From positions 20,794,723 to 20,858,722 of the forward strand of contig CM070728.1 in assembly GCA_036346275.1 (NCBI GenBank): DNA of 64,000 bases, written 5' to 3'. The notes under the pieces are model-generated. The model was not told the origin of the DNA, did no database searches, and saw only the letters and a list, made by a program, of their open reading frames with translations. The stretch's first letter is position 1; the number at the start of each line of letters is the position of its first letter. Below, one piece after another: positions 24,401-34,815 of this stretch. This DNA is from Otatea glauca (lineage: Eukaryota > Streptophyta > Magnoliopsida > Poales > Poaceae). The position numbers and the translations under genes were made by a program.

Positions 24401-24690
24401 GCTAATACTCTTTTGCTTAATTAATACTATATGCTTCGTGATATGGATGTGTTGTCATCACTGTTTTCACTGTGTGTGTGATATGGATGTGTTGTCATCA
24501 CTGTTTTCACTGTGTGTGCTAGCTTTTCCTGGACTAGCACAGGTTATACACAGAGGGTTTAGATTTGGAAATCCGGTCTCGACACATGTATGTTAAGTGA
24601 TCATTTTGTATACTTAACACCTCATGTAGGTGGAAGACAATTGACCCTGGCTTTGAAGATCCAACAGAGTTGAATTTTGTAAAGGATTGA
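18460..24690 (+). CDS. Possible last two exons of an unrecognised gene, intron filled by nested LTRs
   Basis: A T-rich acceptor (TTTTTTCAG, 18451-18459) precedes a 23-bp exon, 18460-18482 (AKLQGHR plus two bases), with donor GTTAGT. An acceptor ATGTAG (24624-24629) precedes 24630-24690, which reads WKTIDPGFEDPTELNFVKD then TGA. The phases join exactly (AA|G). The intron would be 6.1 kb and contain the nested LTR elements. No upstream exons are secure and I do not recognise the protein. The phase match could be chance. Confidence 0.3.
20461..23629 (-). mobile_element. Solo LTR, 3.17 kb, minus orientation, TSD CAGCT
   Basis: Read on the minus strand it starts TGTAACATCCCAAAAT and ends GGGTCCTTACA. 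It is flanked by CAGCT at 20456-20460 and 23630-23634. It has no coding domain and no second LTR. It sits inside the plus-oriented relative at 18544-24584 and splits one of that element's blocks cleanly. Its middle (22330-23100) is GC-rich and open in several frames, which looks like composition rather than genes. Closely related in sequence and order to 60835-64000. Size and termini suggest a Gypsy element of the large-LTR type; that is inference. Confidence 0.88.
24438..24519 (+). repeat. Two tandem copies of a 41-bp unit
   Basis: The unit beginning GTGATATGGATGTGTTGTCA is repeated head to tail at 24438 and 24479 without change, inside the LTR-like element. Confidence 0.85.
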
Positions 24691-24946
24691 TGGTTAACTG
24701 TAGGAACTCTGGGCTTTTGGACAAATTTGTAAATATTCTAGTTGAATGAACTTGAACGGTGTTGAATGGATGTACTAATTGATGGACAGATTTGTATGTT
24801 CTAGTTGCCGTGTTGAATGGATGCATTAATTGAATCATTTTCTACTGTGATGCGGTTTAAATATGAATTAATTATTAGTTAGATCTATAATATTCTCTGT
24901 ACAATAATGTTTATCATTTTTTCGGTCTAAGAAATGCATGGTTTCA

Positions 24947-25216
24947 CACTAATGTGGTTTACCCCAAGACTATCTGTCGGCATTTTGCCTTTCTGTCGGC
25001 AAAAGTCCATTTGTCGGAAAAGGTATATCTGTCGTTAAATCTCTTATAACACGGTCAGATCATCTGTCGGCAAAAATATATCTGTCGGTAAATGTTTTTC
25101 CTGATAGGACTTCTTCTGACGGTTGTTTTCTATCTGAATAACTTTTACCGACAAATAATACGTCGTGGCCTTTGCCGATAGATAGACCCTTGATGAAATT
25201 GTGTTATGGTGTAGTG
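24947..25216. mobile_element. Miniature CACTA-type transposon
   Basis: About 270 bp. The right end, read inward on the minus strand, is CACTACACCATAACAC; the left end reads CACTAATGTGG. Both arms go into CTATCTRTCGGCA-type subterminal motifs, and TGTCGG repeats recur throughout (24977-25090). Flanking triplets are TCA and ACA, an imperfect 3-bp TSD. Too short to encode a transposase. Confidence 0.65.
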
Positions 25217-26027
25217 ACAATCAATGGGTCGGTTGACACAATTCCTCTACATTTACCAATGCTCCTTCTAGACGGCTCCGATGGGAGCTGTTTCTATATA
25301 GTAATTAAACTTCTAACACTCCATGCATCTTGCAGTAGTCTTCACTTGTAAGCTAAATTTCAGAGCTTTTGTCGCACTTTTGGTTGCGATACTCCTATAT
25401 TACACGGAAAATATGTGCATGCCAAACATGTGTGCCTATACGCCTATACTAGCACATGTCGTATCAAGTACAGGCGGTTTAAGATCACTGATGAATCAAA
25501 CAAAGTAAGTAGTACATGTAGTTAATTAATACAGAGTACAGACAGTTTAAGAACATAATGGTAGGTGAAAGCGAGAGATTACTACCACTACTATTTGACG
25601 TCAATACCGTAGTTAGCACGCCGGCGACCCCAGCCCAAAACTCGTGGCCCAAAACCATTACCATAGCCTTTTCAGGGCTCAATGGGAGAATCCTGGTTTT
25701 ACCTTGAAGTCTAGCTGTCTAGCTAGCTTGCTGAATCGTGATACATCTGGAGGACTGGAGCCAAACACACTTGGCATTCACTCAATTCAGCATTTGGAGC
25801 CAAACACACTTGGCATTCACTCAATTTTGTTCTTACGTATACACCCTGTTGCCTAACATTAGATCAGTCACAGCTTTGATTCAGGCTCTGTCATCCATAC
25901 CATGACAGTTGATTAGTAGTAACAACTTAACTTACAGCCTCTAATACTCTCTCTATCTCTCTCCATCACACACTTGTGTTAGGTCATAGGCGACCGGGTG
26001 GAGGAGGGAGAAAGAAAACTATGTAGA
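25217..26027. other. Spacer without a gene; one 38-bp tandem duplication
   Basis: No coding exon recognised. Near 25758 and 25796 the string GGAGCCAAACACACTTGGCA is repeated with a period of 38 bp. Confidence 0.4.
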
Positions 26028-27488
26028 GGGAGATGTCGGTATCACTGTCGGTTTGTATGCGAACCGACAGTGATAGTCCGGTCTGTAAATCACTCGGTAA
26101 AATAAAAAAAAACAAATTATTTGTATCCAGACCGACTACCCCGTATTCTACGCACGACCGCACGTCACAAGTCACGCGATTTTCGCGCGCGTCCGGTTGC
26201 TAGGACTCGAACTCGAACTCGCGACCTACTGTCTCACGCGAGCCCACCTTACCATCTCACCTATCACTCATTCTCAATCAATATAGGATATATTTTCCTT
26301 TTGTTCCTTTATCTCCGGAACTTTTGGTGATTATTTGGATATCTAGATGAATTCAAATGGAAAGATTGTCAACTACAAAGTTGTATATCTCGTCGAGAGC
26401 TATAATTTTTATATAAATTTTATCTCTATCCGACTTCTTATGAAAAATTTATGATTTTTCGAAAAATAGTTGGTAGCATTATTACTGCCGGTTGGGAATA
26501 CGAATCGCCAACCGGCAGTGATACCATTATTTGGATATTTAAAATACTTCAAATGAAAAAGTTGTCAACTACAAAGTTGGAGATCTCGTCGAGATCTACA
26601 ATTTTCATATAAATTTTATCTCCATCCGACTCCGTATGAAAAAATTATGATTTTTTGAAAAATATCAGCACTGTCGGTTAGCGATAGTATTACTGCAGGT
26701 TCGGACACGAACCGGCAGTGATACCATTATTTGGATATTTAAACTAATTAAAATGAAAAAGTTGTCAACTACAAAGTTGTAGATCTCATCAAGAGCTATA
26801 ATTTTCATATAAATTTTATCTCCATCCAACTCTGTATGAAAAATTTATGATATTTCGAAAAATGGTTGGTAGCATACTAGCATTATTAATGCCGGTTGGG
26901 AATACGAATCGCCAACCGGCAGTGATACCATTATTTGGATATTTAATCTACGTCAAATGAAAAAGTTGTCAACTACAAAGTTGTAGATCTCTTCGAGAGC
27001 TACAATTTTCATATAAATTTTATCTCCATCCGACTCTGTATGAAAAAGTTATGATTTTTCGAAAAATGGTTAGTAGTATACTAGCATTATTACTGCCGGT
27101 TGGGAATACGAATCGCCAACCGGCAGTGATACCATTATTTGGATATTTAAACTACTTCAAATGAAAAAGTTGTCAACTACAAAGTTGTAGATCTCGTCGA
27201 GAGCTACAATTTTCATATAAATTTTATGTCCATCCGACTCCGTATGAAAAAGTTAGATTTTTTGAAAAATATCAGCACTGTCGATTTTTCTAAAAACCGG
27301 CAGTGATAATATTACTGCCGGTTCGGACACGAACCGGCAGTGATAAGAGATTTATCACTGCCGGTTCATCAGAGAAAAGACATTAGTGCCGGTTTTCCAT
27401 TCGAACCGGCAGTGATAATATTATTACTGTCGGTTTTTGATGAACCGGCAGTGATATGGCAATAAGGATAAATGATTGTGTAGTAGTG
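26028..27488. mobile_element. CACTA-derived repeat array with hairpin motifs
   Basis: The right end, read inward on the minus strand, is CACTACTACACAATC (from 27488), a typical CACTA terminus. Inside, an approximately 190-210-bp unit recurs about five times (unit starts near 26325, 26525, 26725, 26930 and 27130). Each carries TTGTCAACTACAAAGTTG and ends in a palindrome of the form ACTGCCGGTT...AACCGGCAGT. Further ACCGGCAGTGAT/ATCACTGCCGGT motifs crowd the right end, as transposase-binding subterminal repeats do in CACTA elements. A matching left terminus was not found (a CACTACTA string at 25586 is weak), so the element is truncated or its left end lies elsewhere. No transposase gene. Confidence 0.75.
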
Positions 27489-30049
27489 TGCTTCCATCCC
27501 ATTGGCAAATGGAATGACTACAGAATGACTGATGGACAGGGAAGCCAATGGACGATAACTGCACGGGCGTTGCATTGCCTTCCTCCTCCCATCACCTTCG
27601 AATTAGTACTACATGATGATCTCCAACTAATCAGAAAGTGGCAGCCCTAGCTAAAGGCATCGTCCGTTCCATAGATTAAATAAAAATCACGCGCATCTCG
27701 TAACCTCAAATGCTATGCATATTTAAAGAAAAGACGCCCTTTTTACGTATAGTTTGCGGTTCAGTGTGTGAACAGTCATCGTGCAATGACCTGCCAGGCA
27801 GGAAATCGCCATATCAGGGTGATCCATGAAGACCTTACCTTTGCTCCAAAGATCAATGGCAGTACTTAATTCCAAGCATGTCTATTAAGCACAACACTAC
27901 AAACACGTATCTAGCAGCTTATTTGCTGATGAGGCAATTAAGCTTCCCTGTGTTTTAATGGAAGATAACTTATTCTGCCCATGTCTATCGGCAAAGAGAA
28001 ATTTAGCAATCAGTCCTATTTTCCAAATGCAAACCATAGCAGGGGCCGACAAGGCGACAGTGTGCCAAGCCGGCCGGCATAAAGGCCAGGAAATTAACCA
28101 ATCATATATATTGTAACGTAGATGTCACTAATGACATGGTTCCAAATAAACAAATCAGCACTGAACCAACTAATTATTAATCAATGTGTAAAACTGACGA
28201 AATAAAGAGAAATGTGTGACCATCAACTGCAAATTGAGGATGACAAATTGACAGGCTTCTAGATGACATCAAAGAATTGGAGTGTGATAGATAGGGGATC
28301 CAATGGTTGAGAGTGTGAAGAAAGCTAAAGCAATGCATATCCTAGCTTGAATCTTCCTTTGTTTGTTTTCATATTACCGCATTATTGTCTGCTTTTGCTT
28401 AAGTTGCCGATCGAGTTGCTGACCTCTCAGGTTCGGTATAGATGATGAGGTGGAGGTCAAGCTAAGTACATGTATATAAAAGTCAGTAGGTGAAAGCATA
28501 CGTGTATGACTCACTCATAAGGATTAGATATACACTAGTGGATGTCTCATCTTCTCTTCAACTTCCACTCTTTAGTTTTTACTGCCAATGTAGTTATAAT
28601 TAGTTTGACCATCGCTTGGAAGGGACTGTCCATTTGTCCTCGTTCGTTTGTCAATTTGAAGAACCAATTAAAACATTTCTAATTGCCCTAGAGAAAATTG
28701 CACATATTCTAAAACATACGAATAATCGGAGGATTGAAATGTATCAAACCATCTATAAGTGTAGATAATGTTTAGAAAGTCTTCTTTGGAGAAAGTATAG
28801 ATGCACCCCTCATTATGCTAGTGCATACAAATCCCAACAACCCAACTGTTAATACAGTATGTCCTTATACTACAAAGATCAAACTATGGATGGGATAAGT
28901 GTTATTACCATTGCTAGCTTCTTTCAAGAACCACAAAGTATATACTCTCAAGCAAATCAGTAGTTGGTCGGCATTTGTAGCCACACATGACTAAGCATAG
29001 TACATAATCAATCCCCATCCCTAAATCTATTACTAATAATGGCTTTAGGGTTAAAAAGGACAGCGTTTGATTAAGCTAGTTGAAGGCCAATTTCTGAAAA
29101 GATTGCTACCGCTGATTCTTGCATGTCATGTCAAGGTCACCCATTAGGTTAGTTTGAAAGAACTACTATTAGACGTCTATATAGGGTTTTGCCTTACTAA
29201 CCAACAGGAATTGTACCATCAACCATTTATGATTTTGTAGTATTTGAAGATATGGCTAATGTCTACACAGCACATGATGTATTTTATTTTCAACATATTT
29301 ATGATAATTGGCATGTAATAGTGAAGTTTTGTGGAAAATATGCGTGGGTTGAAAGAGAAATGCTAACAGCTTTGCTTTATGCTAATGACCTCCTGTAACC
29401 TAGGCATCTCCCTATGATTTGAGATGTTAATTGGCCTCGGATGCATTGCTATCAAGTTTGGTTAATGAGCACTAATTGCCAGCTTCTTCCACCTGCCCCT
29501 CCCTCCCAATTGGAGGAGTAGGCAAAAGTAATACAAATATTGTTCATAAATTGTATAAGATGAACAAATTTAGACCTACAATACCATAGCCATCCTGAGA
29601 ATGTCATGTGGATATCGGGTTTTAGCCGCCGGGAAAAATCCAGAATGCATCGGTGTAGGGTGAAAACTAAAATTATTTGTTGACCACGAAGTGATATGAG
29701 ATGTGACAAAGATATATTAGTGATACATTGTAAGGGCCAGTTGATATTATATATATTTATTTTCCTTTTTATGTATAAGCAGTTGAAGTGGACAACAAAA
29801 TCATTCCATTAGCTGAAACTAAGTTTCAAACAGTTGATGACTACAGTAATCATTGTCAATGTACAATTACTAAATTGAAACATCAACATAAGTTGAAGGG
29901 CATGCGGACGTGCTGAGGTGCAAGTTACTGCAACTTTACACTTTGCACCCATGCGTGCAACCTTGCAAAAGAAGTCTTTAATTGAAGTGGCCTGAAATAT
30001 GCACACTACCAAACAAACACACATCAATGAGGACAATCGACTGCTGTTT
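27489..30049. other. Intergenic DNA, nothing recognised
   Basis: AT-rich, non-repetitive to my reading, with stops in all frames and no exon with convincing splice borders or family resemblance. Confidence 0.45.
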
Positions 30050-30318
30050 TACTATTTCCTCCGTTCAAATTTATAAGACATATATTTTTTAATAATGTTG
30101 TCTATAAATATAGGATGTATTTTATATTTCAATATAAGATTAATATGATGTTTCCTCTATACAGTTAATAATATCTATTTTTACTTTATATTCTCCACGT
30201 GCATGCATTGAATATAATCCTTAGTGATAATAATTAAGGGTAATCTAGTTATTTTTAATATCTTCTTGATCTATGTACCAAGAAGAAATATATCTTATAA
30301 ACTTAGATGGAGAGAGTA
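30050..30318. mobile_element. Stowaway-like MITE
   Basis: About 265 bp of AT-rich DNA with inverted ends: CTATTTCCTCCGTTCAAATT at the left and the complement of AGATGGAGAGAG at the right. It is flanked by TA on both sides (30050-30051 and 30317-30318). The CTCCGT...ATAAGA terminus is the usual form of grass Stowaway elements, which are moved by mariner-type transposases encoded elsewhere. Confidence 0.75.
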
Positions 30319-30369
30319 AATGTGTAAAAAAAATTATTTCATAGTATGCATTAGTTAAGTAGGTATAGT

Positions 30370-31210
30370 TAGCGGCGAAGCCAGCTCCTGGACAGAGCGG
30401 TCGCCTGCCCGGGCTCATTGACATCGCAAACGGGTGGAAGGGAGGCTCGCCCGCTATTGAAACTGCCCAAGTCAGAACCAACTAACAAGCGAAGCAACGC
30501 AGAGCAAAGCTTCTGCTTCTGGCTGAAACAACTTCGCTCTGAATACTGAACTCGCTCCGACTGAAAACGCTTCAGCAATGCAAGATCTGAAAGCAAGGTT
30601 CAGAACCTCAAATACGGCAACAGATCAAACAACTAACAGAAGAGACTTTGCGACGTGAAAACTGCACATCTTTTTTGTTTTTCTATTCACAATTTATACC
30701 CAACAATACACAGTTTGATTCTGCATCCAGTAACACAAAACGAGAATCGAAACTGACTTCTCTTGCTAGTTACCGACACGACTTACTATTGCCTACTCCG
30801 ACAACACAAAACTTAACCAACACAAATCGAGTGCTAATCTGACTTCTAAAACAGAATTTAAACTTTCCAAACCAACTGACTCTGCTTTGAAAACTGGAAG
30901 CTACCAGATTAAACTAACAAACTCCCCCTTAATCTTGTACTTCTCTTGCCTGGGTCGACGGCCGACGGCTGGCGAGAGCAGCATCGCGAACCAGAGCAAC
31001 AGGCTGTCGCTGTCGTCGCGGTCGCGGAGGATCTTCGACAATATGTGGGTTGGGAAGCTGCCCGACATGGTCATCAGCAAGAGCTTGAACGAGTCCTGTG
31101 CCGTTGGTGGCCCCGGAGTGGCGCGCGGCGACGGATGAGTCCGGCAAGTAGTTCGTCGACATCCTCTACGAGTTTGTCCAGACTCCCAAATTTTTCTGGC
31201 TCCGCCACTA
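30370..31210. mobile_element. Non-autonomous hAT-like element with a GC-rich insert
   Basis: Imperfect terminal inverted repeats: TAGCGGCGAAGCCAG at 30370-30384 and CTGGCTCCGCCACTA at 31196-31210. The flanking octamers GGTATAGT and GATAAAGT agree at six of eight positions, as expected for an aged 8-bp hAT TSD. The left half is AT-rich. The right half (30955-31140) is GC-rich and open on both strands, with ARGDG and RRPTAGES-type stretches, unlike the rest, and could be a captured fragment of a host gene. No transposase. Confidence 0.55.
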
Positions 31211-32664
31211 GATAAAGTCATAGATCAAGAGTAGAATTGAGTTTCTTTGAAGTTACCAAGGAATCAAATAACTCATTTGTACAGGTTTATCGCGAGTTAA
31301 GAGCATTTGTCAACATTCTCCTCGTCATATTGGTGTGGAAAAACTTTGAAATTGTAGAAAGCCACGTGTTCCATGTGTTTTATGTAAACAATATACCGAG
31401 ACACAGCAAGCATGTCAAGGCAATAGTTTCTTCGACTCGTATGCACATCAGCTGAATTTGAAACCAATATCTGTCCTATATAAGTCTAAAGATAACAAAG
31501 GTGAGAATGTGAGATGCTCTCGGTATGAGCGAGCTAACAATTTTGCCGTGAGCCTGCGAGTCAGTTGGCACCTAACTGTTTTGAACCCTCATCTTTTTTC
31601 TTGTCCAGGTTTAGTTTGTGACGCAGCTTTTGGTTTAATTTGTGACGCTAGTGGTTGGTTAGTGGCCGGATCCGACACTTTTTAATCCCTCTTTCTTCGA
31701 ATTTTTTTTTACGACGACGAGATACAACTTACATACACCACACACACACCACACACATGCGCGTTTCCTACACACGGCAAGGAATTTTTTGAGGCTCGAT
31801 AGCCTCTAGAGCACGAATAGTGTTGTTTCACTTAACGCGTAGCATGTGTACTCATTTTTATTAGTGGTGAGCATGAGTTCCAGGGAATGGAAACCGAACG
31901 GGTCAGGGAGGGATGACGCGCTCAAGAGCTGAGTTCTCATCTCTTTCTTCAGAGCAACAGAAAGATGAGTACATATTTGCTTTCCAGTTCCTCCGTTTGC
32001 CGGGAACTCGGTAGCGCAACCAGAAGTTCGCCGCCCACGAAGGGGATCTCTCTCTCCTCTTTTCTCTGTAGAAAGATCGTCCCTTTTTTTCCTTGCACGC
32101 ATCTGGAAAAACAACACCAGTCAAAGCCATCTAGTGACATCGCCGTAAAATGACAAGGTGGTTGTTAAGCAGTTAATTGCTGAATCATTGAGGTGATAAA
32201 TTATGGCCAATTCAGCCCATTGTCCCTCTTGTAGAAGTCTTGGGCATATTCCAACTTCCAAGTGATCTGTAAGCTAGGGATTTTTATCCACCCTAGCCCA
32301 AAGACTAATTTTGTTGAGACTATAGTGCCAATTAATCACAGTGAATTGAAATTTAACCGCACTTAGGGTGTGTGTGTTTTGAACTGTCGATTAAGCAACT
32401 GACGGCCCGGATCACAAACCTGACCACGTACCCCTACCACCGTTTTCACCTCTGGTTAATTCATAGCATCGATTTTTGATGTAACAGTTTGAGAGTGCAG
32501 TGTACTGTAGTCAAGATTGTCACGTACTTTTTTTTAAAACGGGTGTGAAAAGGAAGTTGTGAAAGGTCTGTTGCTCTGTTTGTTAAACTAGCATGCTTAC
32601 TCGCACAACTGTGTGTTTAGATATTATGATATAATTTTTTTTGATATACAACTCTACTTTCAAT

Positions 32665-32850
32665 TATTGAAATACAATTGTATTTATTATATAACTCTAT
32701 TTATAAATAATTAATCTGCACCGTTATAATCTGACCCCACCAAAATAAGTGGTGGAGATCCTTTCATGATTGAAATACAATTATATTTGTTATATATGAT
32801 TAATCTGTACCGTTATAATCTGGTTCCACCAAAATAAGTGGTAGAGATCT
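32665..32850 (+). repeat. Imperfect tandem duplication, period about 103 bp
   Basis: Two copies share GAAATACAATTRTATTT and ACCGTTATAATCTG followed by CCACCAAAATAAGTGGT, with substitutions and one length difference. Confidence 0.7.
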
Positions 32851-34555
32851 TTCTCTTTTTCTTCCGATTAATGTGAGAATTTCTATAATTTAGGATTATT
32901 GTGGGATTTTTTTGCTCTAAAAACGAAGGAGGTGCTTTGAATATCACCAATTGTTTTTATATATATAGATCAGGGTGAAGTTAGATAAAGTTCCGTCACC
33001 AAATGTTATCTAATGGTTGTCCTCTCACATTTCAACCCATACATTCTCGAACGCATGTAACTTGATCATGAAAAAAAAAGCTATCCAAATACCTAAATAT
33101 CTAAAAACGACTCAATCAAACGAGATTTTCGTAATCTGCCGTAATGCCTAACGGAGCCTCACTCTGTCCTCTAGGGCTGCAGCAAATCCGGGCCCAATTT
33201 TCTTCAGATGAACCAAAACGAGAGTCACACACTGACACGTACCGGATCAGAAAAAGATGGATATTCGACACCAAGAACAGCGAAAGTTTGTAACTGCATG
33301 AGAGTAGCCGCGACACATGGCTCTACCCAGGCATAGATATGTGATATATGCATCACCTGAGTGTTCCATCTCGACATGTAACACAAGAAACAGCCATACT
33401 AATCGATTACATTGGCAGAAAACCATGACATCGTCGATTAATTCTAGCGTCAAGTGGTACGATCGAATGCTACGTGAGCCATTAGATAAGGCAGCAGCCG
33501 ATGAATCGAAAACAACGGCCTTTGGAACGATGTAAACTATGCTGCGATGAATTATTGAACGTTTACCAACCACGGATAACGTTGCAATCTAGCAGCTTCA
33601 GCTCAGCTGTTTGGTATCTTTTCCTAGTGAGATTTATCGGCCAGTACTTTCAATGTCTCGAGAAAGCGAATACGCTGCAACGTTGAAGGAACTGTGCGTA
33701 CATATATACGGCTTTTGATCAGAAATTAAACTACCAACTTAGCACGCGCCAAGCAGGATTAGGAACATTTGCATGGTAAATTGTTCAATCAAACCGTTTC
33801 AATCAATTTTTCCACGCTCATGTATGTCAAGGTAGGAAGGAAGCGTGGTGAGAAAGTAATTTTCGCATTTAATCAGTATCTCGTCTAGACCTTTGTTTTT
33901 TTAGATAATTTCTTATAAGTTACTGAAAGTTAATCTTATTTTTTATATGTCACTTATTGTGTCACTGACTCACATATTCATGAATTTTTCTTAAATTTCA
34001 ATGGTATACGAGGAATTAATTGTTTGTTTTTTCTCCGGTGGAACAGGATGGTACAGATTAAGCCATGGCGGCATCTTCTCAACTGTACTGTGGATCCGAG
34101 TCGCACTGCTCCATAGTATTCTCCAAGAAAATTGTTCTGCTTCAGTGACCGAGAAGGAAAAAAAAAAGAGGTTGCATACGAAAATACAAAGCAGTTCGTT
34201 GTCATGGTAGGTAGTCGATTGCTAAACGTGCGAAAAATAGGTACAGAAATTAGTAAAACTTCCAAGCCCCACGACTACGGATTACTTCAACATGGTCATT
34301 TTCAGAGGAACTTTTAAATACTAGGCCTTCACCTTTATCCTCTATAAACCGCACGTCCGTCCAAAAAAAAAAACTCAAATGTCTTACCTCTTTGGCTCGA
34401 AAAACAGGGAGGCATCTTTTTTTCCCCCCTCCTGAAAGGACCTTTGATCTGGGCAGGCGGTTGGATCGGATGAAGCCTTAGCTTCTTTTTTTTCTATTTC
34501 TTTTTTTCGTTACACACTTTTTTTTAATTTAATCATGTGCGAATAGCATTGCATA

Positions 34556-34815
34556 TCACCTGCCGTGCCCGTATACAACAGTAGGTGTTCGGGTCGCTGC
34601 TGCGCTAGGGCACCTTGGCAGGCCCGGCTACCGTGCCATCCCGCTGCCTGCTACTGAGCATGTCAATCTCGGTAACTGTCTGCCAAGTCAGGGATGTGCA
34701 GTAGGTCTGTTGTCGCCATGGGTCTACCCGCTGCTGCCGCGGTCGGCTAGGGTGCTGCAGGGTCAAGCACCTACCACGGTACACGGACGCGGCAGGTGAC
34801 ACCTACTGCTGTTTC
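34556..34815. repeat. Inverted-repeat block of unknown type
   Basis: A GC-rich 250-bp segment in AT-rich surroundings. CACCTGCCG near 34559 pairs with CGGCAGGTG near 34790, and AACAGTAGGTG near 34577 pairs with CACCTACTGCTGTT near 34800. Suggests a small MITE or its remnant; ends and TSD unresolved. Confidence 0.4.

Larger units (their letters stand above)
18544..24584 (+). mobile_element. Large LTR-like element (solo LTR), interrupted by a second solo LTR
   Basis: Begins TGTAACATTCC at 18544 and ends CCGGTCTCGACA at 24584. Without the nested element (20461-23629 plus one TSD) it is about 2.87 kb. No internal domain or second LTR is present. It shares block order with the copies at 20461, 54298 and 60835: an AT-rich head, a GC-rich block (18780-19530), a CTCTGCAGAGT block (23790-23803) and a GGACTAG...ACACAGAGGG block near the end. 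The flanks (ACATA before, CATGT after) do not make a clean TSD, so the exact ends are less certain. Family affiliation (large-LTR Gypsy) is inference. Confidence 0.65.

Noticed and set aside
18538..24589. CACAT as the TSD of the large LTR at 18544-24584
   Set aside because: CACAT occurs near both ends, but using it would make the LTR end in GA rather than CA, out of line with its relatives. Treated as coincidence.
24977..25180. Repeated TCTGTCGGCA motifs as a CRISPR-like array
   Set aside because: Spacing is irregular, the motifs occur in both orientations, and they sit between CACTA termini, so they are subterminal transposon repeats.
26185..26260. tRNA-like string (CTAGGACTCGAACTCG...)
   Set aside because: Resembles the T-arm of a tRNA on the minus strand, but no acceptor stem or anticodon arm could be paired. 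It lies by CACTA-derived repeats.
26325..27340. Regular repeats as a satellite or CRISPR array
   Set aside because: Only about five units, 190-210 bp long with conserved bodies and hairpin ends, next to a CACTA terminus.
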